Of a stretch of 64,000 nt of DNA, positions 10,067 through 21,271 are shown in pieces. Source of the DNA: Rhizopus sp. PT2906 (Eukaryota > Mucoromycota > Mucoromycetes > Mucorales > Rhizopodaceae); assembly GCA_025529335.1 (NCBI GenBank), contig JAMYHX010000076.1:1-64000 (forward strand), given 5' to 3'. The translations under genes and the position numbers were made by a program. Each line of letters opens with the position of its first letter. The first letter of the stretch is position 1. Under the pieces are notes generated by a model. It was not told the origin of the DNA. It saw only the letters and a list, made by a program, of their open reading frames with translations, and did no database searches.

Positions 10067-11927
10067 TTAGATACTTTCATCATCAAGAATGACTTCCTTT
10101 CCATCGACCATACGAACGGGCCCTGTAAACCACTTTCGACCCCAGATAAAATAATAGCCCATAGAAAAGATCATGATAGCAGCAAAGGGTACGACAGCGT
10201 AATTCATCGTATCGGGTGTCACAGGAGCAGTGGTGGGTGTGATAAAGAGGGCACAAGTAAAGATCAACCAGGCAGAGGCAATCCATCCTGTCACCACACT
10301 GAACCGACCAAGGCTAAAGGGACCGGGCTTAAACTTTGTACGAGACGCTGTGACGCGCAGAAGGATAGGTACAAGGTAAGACATTTGTGAACCAATGGTG
10401 TTGACAGAGACAATGGCCTCGTATGCTGTGCTGTTGATCATGTACAAGACACCGACAATGGCTGCCACAAGGATATTAAACCACACAGCAATCACTGGAC
10501 TGTTTGTCTTCTTGTTGAGTGAGTGCAGATGCTTTGAAAAGGGCATCGCTCCATCACGAGCAAAAGCGTAGACCATACGGGAACTACCAAGGGTCAAGGC
10601 AGATCCACAAAAGAAGATACTGAGCATGACAAAGACTAAAAAGACCATCGTCCAAGCTCCTCCGACACCATCATAAAAGACTTGAACCATCTGTGGCTGA
10701 ATGGCATTTTCGCTCAATATCTGTCGTTCGTAATCAGTCACCATAAAGCTGATGGCAATCAAGAACACAAGACCAGAGACAGCGTTGGCTGCTACACTGA
10801 CAAGGATACCAAAGGGAGAGCCACTTTGCGAATTCTTTGTCTCTTCACTCATGTGGGCAGCACTATCGTAGCCTGAAAGTGTATATTGGGATTGCAGAAT
10901 GACGAGCAAGAAGGCAAACCCGTTGCTGCTGAAACCAGATCCGTTATAAAATTGTGTAAACTAATTATCGTAAAAAAAAAGGGGGGGTAAGGAGATGATA
11001 TGATGTTCTCTATTCAAAAAAGCTTACCACAAATTCACCAGTAGCCAATGGTTTTGTGATGGCAAGACCAACAATAACAATAAAGGCAATACCCAACATG
11101 TTGGCATAAACTAATACAAGTAGAGTAAGCATCACACATAATAGGCATAAAGAGAGATAAGTTACATGCTGCTTGATTCATCACACCGTTCCAGCTCACG
11201 GCTACTGAATTGAGCACACCATGAACAATAAGAATACCGATATAGATACCATATTGAGCATAGACAGATAAATTGACATCAGGATTCCTGAAATGGCCTT
11301 AATATATAACGCTATTTCTTTTTTGTATTTCACTTACCACACAGAAACCACACCAGCGATGAATTGAGATAGTCCAAGATCAACAGAGGTAATACCGACT
11401 AGAAAAAAAAAAAAAAAGACAAATGTTATTTCCAGTGTGTCCCGTGCATAAAAACAAGTGCTACTTACAGCATAAACCAATCCAGTTACACCAACCTGTA
11501 ACCCAGCAAGCCAAAGGCACCCATTTTGATGTGGCCAAACGCGACACCCAGAAATACAAACCTCCAGTGGTTGGATAAGCACTGCAGATCTCTGCAAGGG
11601 ATAAGGCCACAATAAGCGTAAATGAGCCTGTGATGACCCAACCCCAAATGACGCCTAATGATCCAGCATCACTCATGGCATCACCCCACATAGGCGTCAG
11701 ACCAGATAGAACAGAGCAGCATGAAAACGCAATAGCAAAATTAGAAAATGCAGAGATGGATCGACTTAGATCCTATACATGTTTGTATTAAAATAAGAGC
11801 AACATGTAGAGTGAGTCAAAGTGTTTACTTGTTTATAGCCAAGTGATTGTAAAAGTGCCTCATCGGCATTTAATGGTGGTTGACCATGCTCGATCTCTTT
11901 AATACTAGTTTTTTCTGTATCGGACAT
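10067..11927 (-). CDS. Amino-acid/GABA-type permease (APC superfamily)
   Basis: Plasma- or vacuolar-membrane transporter of the fungal Uga4/Hnm1-like group. Exons: 11829-11927, 11469-11772, 11338-11398, 11166-11287, 11028-11110, 10067-10960; product 520 aa. Seen: SRSISAFSNFAIAFSCCSVL at TM1, GWVITGSFTLIVALSLAEIC, YPTTGGLYFWV, then LSGYDSAAHMSEETKNS, the signature loop of this subfamily, and SSRMVYAFARDGAMPFSKHL. About 12 hydrophobic segments. Substrate cannot be fixed from sequence: GABA, choline or another amine is possible. Confidence 0.88.
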
Positions 11928-12514
11928 AACCAATAAAAAGGTAATAAAAATAAATAAATAAAGAAAGAGAGAAAAAGGAAGGATGCTTGTTTGCTTTTAT
12001 ACATTCTTTTTTTTTTTTTTTTTTTTTTTTTTCTTCGTTTGACAAAGTTTATACGCTTTGAGAATAAAGTTGGCTTTATGAGTTTCTATCTTATCTCACG
12101 AACCAAATTACCGGATAACTAAATGATCATAGTGTCTCTCTTTCCATAAAATGTATTGGAGTCCATTTGTCATCACTAGTGTCTCATTGGCTAATATGCA
12201 GCATTTACCATGACCCCTTTTATATAAATTTGTATATTTTTGAAGGGCGCACATTTTTGATGAGAAGTAGGTCATGTGCATATCTTGAATTGAAATATAC
12301 CTTTTATAGACACTATTATCTTGAGCCATTCTTTAATAATAGTGGTAATATTATCAAAGCAATGGGTTTATTAAAAATAAAGAGAGGATAAACTAGTTGA
12401 CTGCAAAGTTCTGTTAATATAATGTAACAAGGAGACGAGAATGAAGGTATATGTCATCATTATATATATATTTTCTCAGGCAAAAACTAAAGGGACTAAA
12501 AGATTGTGGTACTT

Positions 12515-12545
<31 letters not shown>

Positions 12546-13027
12546 GCATAATAAAGAAAAACCATGAAATCTTAAGTCCACACAGTTTAATTCATAACAT
12601 TTTACTGTTCAGATCAATGTGTGTTTGTGTGCTACAGTCGTATCTCTTGTTCAACAAGTTTGGTAACAGATATACGGAAAGTTAAAAAAAGAATAGCCTA
12701 GTCAGAAATAAGCTGGCATCTGTTGCTATTGTTGATACTTTAAGTCACTCAGTTCATTATTGTGACTACGCTACAGAATATTGATAGGATAATAGATCAT
12801 GCTTTCATCCCCCTTTTTTTTTTTTTTTTTTTTTTCTTTATCAATATAAAATCATCCTTCAATTGTAAAGATAAGATAACGTATGCTCTTTGTAGGATGT
12901 TTAAGGATAAAGCTAATCAGTGCCATTTCCTTGTGTCAATATTGAACTACGCTTCATTACTGAAAAAAAACAAGCACTCTATGTGTGGATGTTGACTATA
13001 CAAGATCCCACTTTTATGTGGATTTAT
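11928..13027. other. Intergenic with simple repeats
   Basis: No recognised gene. It holds T26 at 12007-12032, a (TC)n tract at about 12514-12541 and T22 at 12814-12835. The short open frames here lack similarity to anything I know and lack splice-linked partners. Confidence 0.6.
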
Positions 13028-14530
13028 TTATTTAAACAATTTGTTAAATTCTCTACCAATAAGCATTCTTCTAATTTCGCTTGTTCCTGCACCAATTTCA
13101 TATAATTTAGCATCCCGCAAGATTCTACCTGTTGGGTATTCATTGGTATAACCATTGCCTCCGAGACATTGAATAGCATCTAATGCGACCTCAGTGGCTC
13201 TTTCAGCTGTATATAAAATGGCGCCTGCGCAGTCCTTGTTGCTGATGTTGCCTTGATCACATGCTCGTCCAACAGCGTATACATAGGCTCTTGAAGCCAT
13301 TAATTTAGTGTACATATCAGCCAACTTGCCTTGGATGAGCTAACATAACATATGTTATTTTTCTCTTGTGTGGTCGCTTACTATCTTTACTTACTTGGAA
13401 TTCACCAATAGACTGGCCAAACTGCTTACGCTCATGAACATAAGGAATAACAGTATCAAGAGCAGCTTGCATCAAACTATTGAGATATGGTTATAAGACT
13501 GATCTTGTGCTGTGTGTATGTACACTTACCCCAATGGTCCACCAGAGAGAACAAGACGTTCAAGATCTAAACCGCTCATCAACACATAAACACCCTTATT
13601 CTCTTCTCCCAAAACATTCTCGACTAGATAACTGATGTTATACTCTTTTCTGCATTTAAGCTCTTTTTTTTTTAGTTCTCTTACCTGGTACTTTGCAGTT
13701 GTCAAAGAACAATTGGCAAGTGTTTGATCCACGCATACCAAGTTTATCAAATTTGGGACCAGTTGAGAATCCTTCAAAACCCTACAAGGTGATAAGTTTC
13801 ATTCTCTCTTTTCCTCTGCATCACACATACCTTTTCGATCAAGAAGGCAGTGATTCCCTTTGGGCCAGCCTCTGGCTTTGTCTTTGCATAGACAACCAAG
13901 ACATCAGCATCAGGACCATTCGTGATCCAAAACTTATCACCATTCAAAACATAGTGATCTCCCTTCTTCTCAGCACGCAACTTCATACTGACGACGTCTG
14001 AACCTGAACCTGGTTCGGACATAGCCAAGGCACCAACATGTTCACCCGAGATAAGTTTGGGCAAATATTTAGCCTTTTGCGTCTCATTACCGTTTCTGAC
14101 AATTTGGTTGACACAGAGGTTAGAGTGAGCACCATAACTCAAAGCAACTGAACCGCTTGCTCTCGAGATTTCTTCCATGACCATTGTATGCTCCAAATAA
14201 CCTAATCCTAAACCACCATATTCTTGAGGTGCAGTGACACCCAGTAAACCCATATCACCGAATTTACGCCACATGTCCATAGGAAACTCGTTGGCCTTGT
14301 CAATCTCTGTCGCACGAGGCGCAAGTTCTACATTGACCCAATCATGAACAGCAGATCGAAGTTCTTCTTGTTGAGGTGACAGACCAGCAACAGCAGCGTT
14401 GTAAGCCGTGGAGAAATGACGGGGAATGAATGATTTAGGCAATGATTTCTATTAAAGTAAATAAACAGCCACGATTTCCCCTCCTTTAAAGAGTTACCTG
14501 CACAGTCGTTTTGACAAAGCGAGACAGCAT
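13028..14530 (-). CDS. IVD: Isovaleryl-CoA dehydrogenase
   Basis: Mitochondrial FAD enzyme of leucine breakdown, passing electrons to ETF. Exons: 14498-14530, 13831-14448, 13685-13781, 13530-13623, 13395-13476, 13028-13339; product 411 aa. Seen: a basic N terminus (MLSRFVKTTVQ) suited to mitochondrial import, GLLGVTAPQEYGGLG, AMSEPGSGSDVVSMKLRAEK, FWITNGPDADVLVVYAKT, the IVD-type catalytic Glu in SGLDLERLVLSGGPLGL, and YEIGAGTSEIRRMLIGREFN near the end. Placement of the base in the DLERLVL segment separates IVD from most acyl-CoA dehydrogenases. Confidence 0.95.
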
Positions 14531-14895
14531 TCTGTAAAATATATATATAAAAAAAAAGTAAAGAGAGAAAAAAAGAAGGGAAAAAAAGGAGGCGCGTGAG
14601 AAAAAGGAAAGGGGAACAAGTCTTTCAATATGATTATTTTCCCACGAATCAAACGCTTTATTTGGGATGCCCCGCTTTTAATATTCATTTATATTTTTTT
14701 GACAAATTATAATTACAATAAAACGCAAGCTTCTGGTAGACATTTGTTCGGCCCTCAACAGCCATAGTGTTGCAACCATCTCGAACTCAATCTTAAAAAC
14801 TATCATCCTTTTATTGAACTTTGTAATGAAAGATGGCTTAATAAGATTCTTTAACTCTTTCTTTTCTTTCTTGCTTCTAGATTCATACTTGTCTT
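14531..14895. other. Intergenic
   Basis: Promoter side of IVD: A-rich tract at 14545-14590. No coding stretch seen. Confidence 0.4.
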
Positions 14896-14899
14896 TAAA

Positions 14900-16053
14900 G
14901 AGCTGTAGCTCATTCTATAACATGTATGATGAATACTGTCAGTAAAAATAGTACTATCTGGTATGGATGTTAGCTGCCATGCCTTTACAAAGCCAAACGC
15001 TTCCACTGCTGGAACCACGTTCAGGATCATGCTCTGAATTTCAACCAGCTGAAAACACCTTAAACAAGTAGAAATATAAACACCTTTTTCTGGAAAAGCT
15101 ATTTGATATAAGGAACAGCTAAAACCTTCAAGTGTTTCATAGCATAATTGAGATGAATATCATAATATAGACTACTAAATCTGAATAATATCCAGTTTAC
15201 TTTGGCATAAGAGTCCAAGAGACTCGGGATTCCTTATCTCTACTGCTGCCTGATCATCCAAAGAAACCTTCATAAGTTTCAAGAGTTTTACATAGTCGTT
15301 TTCTTCTTGATATATACTTTTACAAGCTGGTCTTTTGAGTTTGACATAAAAAAAAGTAAGCATCTCGTTTACGGTCTTCGATGCCTAGCATGAAGCCAGG
15401 CTTCTTCATCTTTTTCTTTTCCGACTCATCAATTCTATAGTACGTTGGTTTCACATTTTAAATAAGAATACAAAGGATATATTTACAAAGAGTAGACTAC
15501 ATCTTCGCCAGTTCCTCAAAGGATAACTTCATTAATAAAAAGGCATGAGATATTGGTTAAGGGAGCTTGCTTCAGATCTTTGGTGGATACGGCTTCTGGG
15601 ACTGATGATCTTTTTACATATATTCTCCAAGCACTCTTTCAATTCATCTTCAGCTCCAAATGTGAACTCAGAGATGTCATCGCCGTCGCTGTAGGTCTGT
15701 TTTACGGATACGGTTAGATGTCAAAGTAAAGCCATTTTGTGACAACATGAAGATGTATGTTACTTACATCGAGTATGTCCTTGACATAGGCAAGTGGTTT
15801 GTTCGATGCTTTATTTAGTCTGATATCTTTGTAGGAAAATTATTTCAGTTTAAGATTAACTTCGCCTTCCAAGTAGCTTGTCACACTGTTGTATTCAGCG
15901 TTATTATTGTAAAAAGGCAACAAGTCGATGGCTTGTGAATTAGGTTCTTTATCAAGAAGAGCTGAATATTATTAAAATAAGTTTGTATGAGAGTTGGAAA
16001 ACACTACATGCACCAGAAGTTAGACTAATACTACGGGCGCTATCTCTACCCAT
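14900..16053 (-). pseudogene. Copy A of a lineage-specific family, disrupted
   Basis: Coding blocks can be followed on the minus strand from a start at 16053 (MGRDSARSISLTSGA). Next come SLLDKEPNSQAIDLLPFYNN, then NKPLAYVKDILD, YSDGDDISEFTFGAEDELKE, KKPGFMLGIEDRKRDAYFF, and NDYVKLLKLMKVSLDD with NPESLGLLCQ (15175-15330). A last block, EKGVYISTCLRCFQLVEIQS, is at about 15000-15080. The blocks change frame and meet stops, and not every change is explained by a credible intron, so I call it decayed. It opens with the same first exon and upstream module as copy B. I do not recognise a biochemical function; similar blocks recur in Mucorales genomes from memory, not from a search. Confidence 0.5.
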
Positions 16054-16306
16054 TACCTATGAAGTTGCCCAACAAAGCTTTTGAATTTGTAACGTCAAGC
16101 CAAACATGATTCTATAAAATGACCATCTTGGTTTGTTTATCTTTTCAAGAAGAAAGAGATAAAATGAAATTTCTTTATCCTAATTTTAAGTTGTCAGTTC
16201 TATCAACAACAAACCAAGATCAATCAAGTGTAATTATGATAACATCGTATTTCACACCAGAGAGAGTGAACTGGACAGCTTTAGATTAGGCAGAGCTTTG
16301 GTAGTG
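15996..16306 (-). repeat. Dispersed 5' module, copy A
   Basis: First exon plus about 250 bp of upstream sequence shared with 18434-18705 and, for the upstream part, 33785-33963. Shared words include CACTACATGCACCAGAA (A, B), AGAGAGTGAACTGGACA (A, B) and GTCAGTTCTATCAACAA (A, C). Confidence 0.8.
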
Positions 16307-16493
16307 TAAAGTATAAAATGATATCACATGTAGTGCCTAGAAAAAGTGCCCGCAGTGTTAGCCTTTATATTATTGTCGTCACTGACATCACTTATGCTTA
16401 TATTATTATGATAAACTATTCTTATCAAATGCGATAGAGAAATGTAAAGTAGAATGTATATGTTTTATTATAAAAGAACATGAAGCATACAGG

Positions 16494-18490
16494 TCACAGG
16501 GACCAAGGGGGGGGAATGATTACCAAAGATGGGGCCCAACGTGAGCATACCGCTTTGTCATCTTCTGCAAGAAGCTTGGTAATCGACGGGCTGGCTATGC
16601 TGGTTAGAGGGTCGGCAGGATTAATACCAGTCAGCATGTTCTTTGCCAAAGAGTTGGCGTGCTCCATTTTGAGCTTTTTCAGCTCCAAGACGCTCTCGGC
16701 CAAGAGGCATTATCATAAAAAGCAAAGGTTAGACAAGTGGATAATTCAAATGGACAATAACATTGGCAGAATACCTTCATCCTCCAGAAGAACTTGACAA
16801 AACTGGAGAGAGCTTCCAGTTTGTCGGAGATATGAGATCTAATGACCAAGGTGTCTTCAAGCCATAGCTCAAAGAGAGGACCTTGGCTTTCAAAGCGCAG
16901 GATCCAAAGGTGAATTTGTTCACCTAAAGTTATTAGAAAAGATAAGAAACGAGACAAACAGAATAGACAGATGAATATTGGTAACTTACCGGCACCATGA
17001 ACAAAGAAAATTTTGACCTTCGAGAAGGTCTCCGAACTTGCCAATGGGAACTCATCGGCAATGAGCTTGAGCAGAGCAATGCCTCCGAAGAAACCCTTAT
17101 GATGGTCGTATGATATCTTTGCTCTGTTGCTTGAGCCATAGCAACCCGAAGCCTCCAACAACAAAATCTCTACGCTTTTGAGGCCATACAGCTTCAGAAT
17201 GCCGTCAGCCAGGTAGGTATGGCTGTCTTTGTACAGAGGAATGGCCTTTAGCTGCTTGCCCATAGATATCATTGGGTTTCCCCCACTAGAAAACCAGCTT
17301 GGGACTAATCGTAGCTCTCTTTTAGCCACATGGCCACTGCTTTAATAAATGAATAGATGAACAGAGCGTTAAAGGTGGATTCACCATCCTTGATATCCAC
17401 GGCTGTCGTTTGAAAGTCGTAGCTATATGCATATAAATGTTAAATTTAAATAATTGCACAAACTAGCATATAATTAATCAAGAGTTACTTACATTGCTCG
17501 AAGTACACTTTCGAGAAAAATGAAGTCGATACCATGACCACCTTCTTCAGAAGGAATATTTCTTATTGCTTTCCGGTACTCAGGAGCACTTTCCTATATT
17601 ATAGATTGCCAAATTAGATATGGTATGATAAGTTATGGGTGTGCATATATGATTACGCTATTGAGCACTTTTTCCAGGTACGGAATGAGTGCTGTTGGCA
17701 GCTCATACTCCTTTCGCTCATGGTTCCTTTGGTGTACTCTATAAATGCTTCTATCCAAATTTGGCCGGGGAGAAACATTTTTGCCACACCTTATAGTGCC
17801 ATGGCTTTCGGGGCTACAAAATGATTATCAATATTACTTTTTCTTTAATGACAAGACAATAAAAAGTGCACCTGTAAGGATGGAAGTTTTTGTTGTTCTC
17901 CAAGAACTTCATCCAGTCCTTCCAAAAACTGGGGCTATCTTCATTGTTGTCCTTCTGCTTTTCTTCGTCTTTATTTTTTCCCCGACCTTAAAAGATAAAA
18001 AGCATTGGTTGTTATGCTCAATTGAATCATTCATATCTTACATTATAGTTAATGGTTGCATTGGAAACCGCGTTGTCATCTCCGAACAGCATTTGAGCAC
18101 CATAGTTAATGTTTAGGCGTCTTTTCTTTGATGGCCTCGAAGCATCAGCTTTCAACCCGGCTTTGCTAGGCTATAAAAAAAATGAGTAACAGTGGAATAT
18201 ATTTCAAAATAAAGCTCACTGACCACTTCTTTCAAAAGAAAGGAACAACGGTGCTTTACTCACTCCGGCACATCTGCCAGAGGCATAATCCAATGAAGAT
18301 TGTTTGAATAATCGTGAACTGCACGCTTGTAGTTTTTCAAAGCACACCATTCCTTCATTGGGTGCGTCGTGAAAAAAGTTTTAGAGCCTTCTGTGGCTAC
18401 AGTGAGTTTATAGTCGCAGAATTCGCTTTGAGGGGAAACACTACATGCACCAGAAATTAGACCAATACTACGGGAGCTTCCTCTATCCAT
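16494..18490 (-). pseudogene. Copy B of the lineage-specific family, near-intact
   Basis: At least eight exons can be followed on the minus strand: MDRGSSRSIGLISGACS (18490); PSKAGLKADASRPSKKRRLN (about 18170); SPSFWKDWMKFLENNKNFHP (about 17920); IEAFIEYTKGTMSERS (about 17740); ESAPEYRKAIRNIPSEEGGH (about 17590). Then come IKDGESTFNALFIYSFIKA (about 17380), LADGILKLYGLKSVEILLLE (about 17190), EQIHLWILRFESQ (about 16910) and SVLELKKLKMEHANSLAKN, ending at 16494. Between the SFIKAVAMWLKES block and the GKQLKAIPLYKDS block (about 17250-17340) the frame shifts and a stop intervenes, so the copy is either broken or spliced in a way I cannot see. No catalytic motif recognised; function unknown. Confidence 0.5.
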
Positions 18491-18705
18491 TACCTATGAT
18501 GCTATCCAACAAAACTTTTTACCATCTTGTTTTGTTTCTTTTTCAGAAAGAAAGAGATAAAAAAGAAATATTGTTATTTACTCTAGTTTCATGTCGTCAA
18601 TTGATCAACAAAGATGCAGGAACACGTGTAATTAAGATGACATCGTATTTTATATTAGAGAGAGTGAACTGGACAAGTCTTATGTTAGGCAGAGGCATCG
18701 GTAAT
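18434..18705 (-). repeat. Dispersed 5' module, copy B
   Basis: Aligns along its length with copy A but lacks about 40 bp (the part around 16085-16120 in A). It includes the start codon and first 17 codons of gene B. Confidence 0.8.
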
Positions 18706-18745
18706 ATGACGCTGTATAGTGACAACATAGGTAGCGCCCCAGGGA

Positions 18746-19644
18746 AGCGCCCGTAGCATGTAGTGCTGGCCGTTTTGAGTATCCATAGTGGCAAAGAAGT
18801 ACAACTCTGGAGAGGGCTCTTTTCTCTTTATTTGGCCTTAAGGAGACAATGGAGGAAGAAAGAAGGGACGTGAAAGGATGAGAAAAACAGGATTCATCTT
18901 GAGGAAAAGTGCATTTTTTACTGGTGAGGTGTTCCATAAGTGTCTTCCAAAAATGTTTTGGTTAGCAGGTTCCATTCTAGTCCCAATTTCACTTGTACGC
19001 TGTGTATTAGTTTATTCTGTTTTACTTATTTATTTTTCGTTAGCAATTTCTTTTCCTTCCTCTCTGCTTACCCTCTTTGAGTAACACTGGACCAACGTCT
19101 GAAAACTATCTTTAAAAACAAGGAAAGGCATGACGCAGCGAATCCAAGATGTTTTCAAAACTTACTGCCAATTCTGTCGCGAGTGGCTTCGATATTCATC
19201 GTCTTTTTTTATAGGGAATACTCTGTCATGCAATAAACAAAGCCTGTTCATAATTAATAATAGAACTTCCCTTGTGTTTATACTAAAAGATATACTAAAT
19301 AAAAAGGACTTTGTATTGTTTGTCTAATTGCTCTTTTGTCGTCCAACTTCGCCACTACTAGCTCTAAAGAGCTTTTTTGTATCTTTAACTTAGAATACTT
19401 CTTGTTTTCTTTGTTCTCTTGACCACAAGGTAAAAGCCTGAAAATAACTATCAAATGCGCACAAAATCCTCCTTGTGTCCAGTGAAGAGGATGATCATTT
19501 TCCTAGTGACACTGTTGATCGCTAGACTTATACAACAAATTACAAGACTATAGAATAGCTATCATAGTTTATTTACTGTGTGCTTTTATATTAAGAAGAC
19601 GGCTTACCACAATATAGAAACACTGTACTGCGAATATGCCCTGC
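18746..19644. other. Intergenic
   Basis: No recognised gene. One plus-strand frame (18878-19084, 68 codons) has a hydrophobic core but no signal that I trust as a real product. Confidence 0.4.
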
Positions 19645-21078
19645 TTAGTTTGCGTGCATCATGACCGTCTTTTCAAACGTAAACTCGTCCAAGCTGGCCT
19701 TACCAAGATCTTTACCAAAACCTGATAACTTGGTTCCCCCAAATGGTAAAGAAGGAAGCGTCAAATTATACGTATTAATCCACACCATACCTGCCTTCAC
19801 CTTACGAGCGGCTCGATTCGTCTTTTCATAATCACGAGAAAAGATACCAAAGGCTAAACCATAAGGTGACTGATTTACTCTCTCTATCGCTTCGTCCAAC
19901 GTCTCGAATGGTTTGAGTATACTGAGTACAGGCCCAAAGATCTCTTCTTGAGCCAGCGTTGCATCGTCTTGTACATTCGCATACACCGTGGGCGGTACAA
20001 AATACCCCTTTTCTTCACTGAGTTCACCTACCATAATAGGATCTTGTGGATATTCTTGAATGTACTTTCTTACACGTGTATACTGTCGTTTATCAATTAA
20101 GGGGCCATAAAGAAGCTCGTCGTGTTGATAATCATCGCATACAGCAGGTTTCCATTTCTGAACGTGACCTCTTAATTCCTCCACGAATCGATCGTGAACA
20201 GACGCATGCACAAGCACTCGAGAGATCGCGCAGCAGTTTTGCCCTGCGTTCGAGAACGCTCCAGCAGCAACTTCGGAGGCTGCCCTGGATAAATCTGCAT
20301 CCTCACAGATAATCACTGCATTCTTTCCACCGCATTCAAGCGTGATGGGTGTCATCGTCTCTGAGACCTGTCTCATGATCTCCTGCCCCACCTGCGTTGA
20401 ACCCGTAAAACTCGTCTTGTCTGTTCGTCTTGTTATCGCTTGACTCACATGGACATCTCCACCCGGGAGAACGTTGAGGACACCAGGAGGGAGCACGTCA
20501 GTTGCCAAATCGGCAAGTGCCAGTGTGCTCAAAGGAGTTTGTGGTGCGGGACGTACAAGAGCACGGTTACCTGCCGCCAAGGCCGGAGCCAGCTTCCAGC
20601 CAGTTAATAAAAGGGGATAGTTAAAGGAGGTGATCAAACCGACGGTTCCAAGAGGTTCTCGAACCGTAAAAGTTAAAATATCGTGTGTGGTTCCAAATAA
20701 CTTATCACTGTACCCTGCAAAATGCCGAAAACAGTCAATCACATCGCTCATTTCACCAAGTGCATCCTGAATGGGTTTTCCTGTTTGTTTTGATTCGACC
20801 ACAGCCAAGTCATGATCATGTTGTGCTATCCTGTCTGCTAGTTTCAACAAGCAGTCTCGTCGATACCGGTGATTACTTGTCCATTCTTCTGTTACAGATC
20901 GACTGCTCACTAATGCTGCTTCTAATTGATCTATACTCGTCTCATAATAACTACAAAGTCGTTCTTCATTCACAGGGTTGATCAAAACTCGTTCACATCC
21001 TAAATGGCTTTTTAAGAAACGCCCATGGATGTAGGGGGTAACAGACGTTTTAAATAGAAACTCAAAACGTTTTGACAT
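19645..21078 (-). CDS. NAD(P)-dependent aldehyde dehydrogenase, betaine-aldehyde type
   Basis: Oxidises aldehydes to acids. Intronless, 477 aa from MSKRFEF; a longer start at 21144 is possible, but its extra residues are hydrophobic low complexity. Seen: REPLGTVGLITSFNYPLL, the NAD-site Lys in GWKLAPALAAGN, FTGSTQVG, the general base Glu in TLECGGKN, the catalytic Cys in NAGQNCCAISRV, then EEIFGPVLSI and LPFGGTKLSGFGKDLG. The motif mix (GGKN, Q before NCC) resembles betaine/aminoaldehyde dehydrogenases, but substrate is not fixed by sequence. A long uninterrupted frame is unusual beside the intron-dense neighbours. Confidence 0.92.
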   Translation of the reverse strand: MSKRFEFLFKTSVTPYIHGRFLKSHLGCERVLINPVNEERLCSYYETSIDQLEAALVSSRSVTEEWTSNHRYRRDCLLKLADRIAQHDHDLAVVESKQTGKPIQDALGEMSDVIDCFRHFAGYSDKLFGTTHDILTFTVREPLGTVGLITSFNYPLLLTGWKLAPALAAGNRALVRPAPQTPLSTLALADLATDVLPPGVLNVLPGGDVHVSQAITRRTDKTSFTGSTQVGQEIMRQVSETMTPITLECGGKNAVIICEDADLSRAASEVAAGAFSNAGQNCCAISRVLVHASVHDRFVEELRGHVQKWKPAVCDDYQHDELLYGPLIDKRQYTRVRKYIQEYPQDPIMVGELSEEKGYFVPPTVYANVQDDATLAQEEIFGPVLSILKPFETLDEAIERVNQSPYGLAFGIFSRDYEKTNRAARKVKAGMVWINTYNLTLPSLPFGGTKLSGFGKDLGKASLDEFTFEKTVMMHAN

Positions 21079-21271
21079 GGTTAAAAATAACCTTTTTGCA
21101 ACAAAAAAAAATAAAATTAATAAAAAATGCCCTCCTATTGTCAACCCCCCTTTTTTTGAGGTTACATCTCTCCTGCACTTGGTTGATATAAAAAGAGGGT
21201 AGCTTATTCTATGTTGTCTTCAAAAAGTTCAATTCAAATACTTTTAGTTACTCGTTCCTTTCCTTGAAAAT
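21079..21271. promoter_or_regulatory. Divergent promoter with TATA box
   Basis: A 193 bp gap lies between the aldehyde dehydrogenase and the secreted repeat protein. TATAAAAA at 21187-21194 sits 78 bp upstream of the plus-strand ATG, well placed for strong transcription of the secreted protein. Confidence 0.6.

Noticed and set aside
12007..12835. Poly-T and (TC)n tracts as possible retroelement tails
   Set aside because: No coding remnant, target-site duplication or partner copy next to them; they look like simple slippage.
18878..19084. 68-codon hydrophobic frame as a small membrane protein
   Set aside because: No splice partners, no signal around the start, and a T-rich stretch gives hydrophobic codons by composition.
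21079..21144. Upstream start of the aldehyde dehydrogenase giving a hydrophobic leader
   Set aside because: The residues come from an AT-rich promoter stretch; MSKRFEF fits the family's start better. A leader cannot be fully excluded without transcript data.
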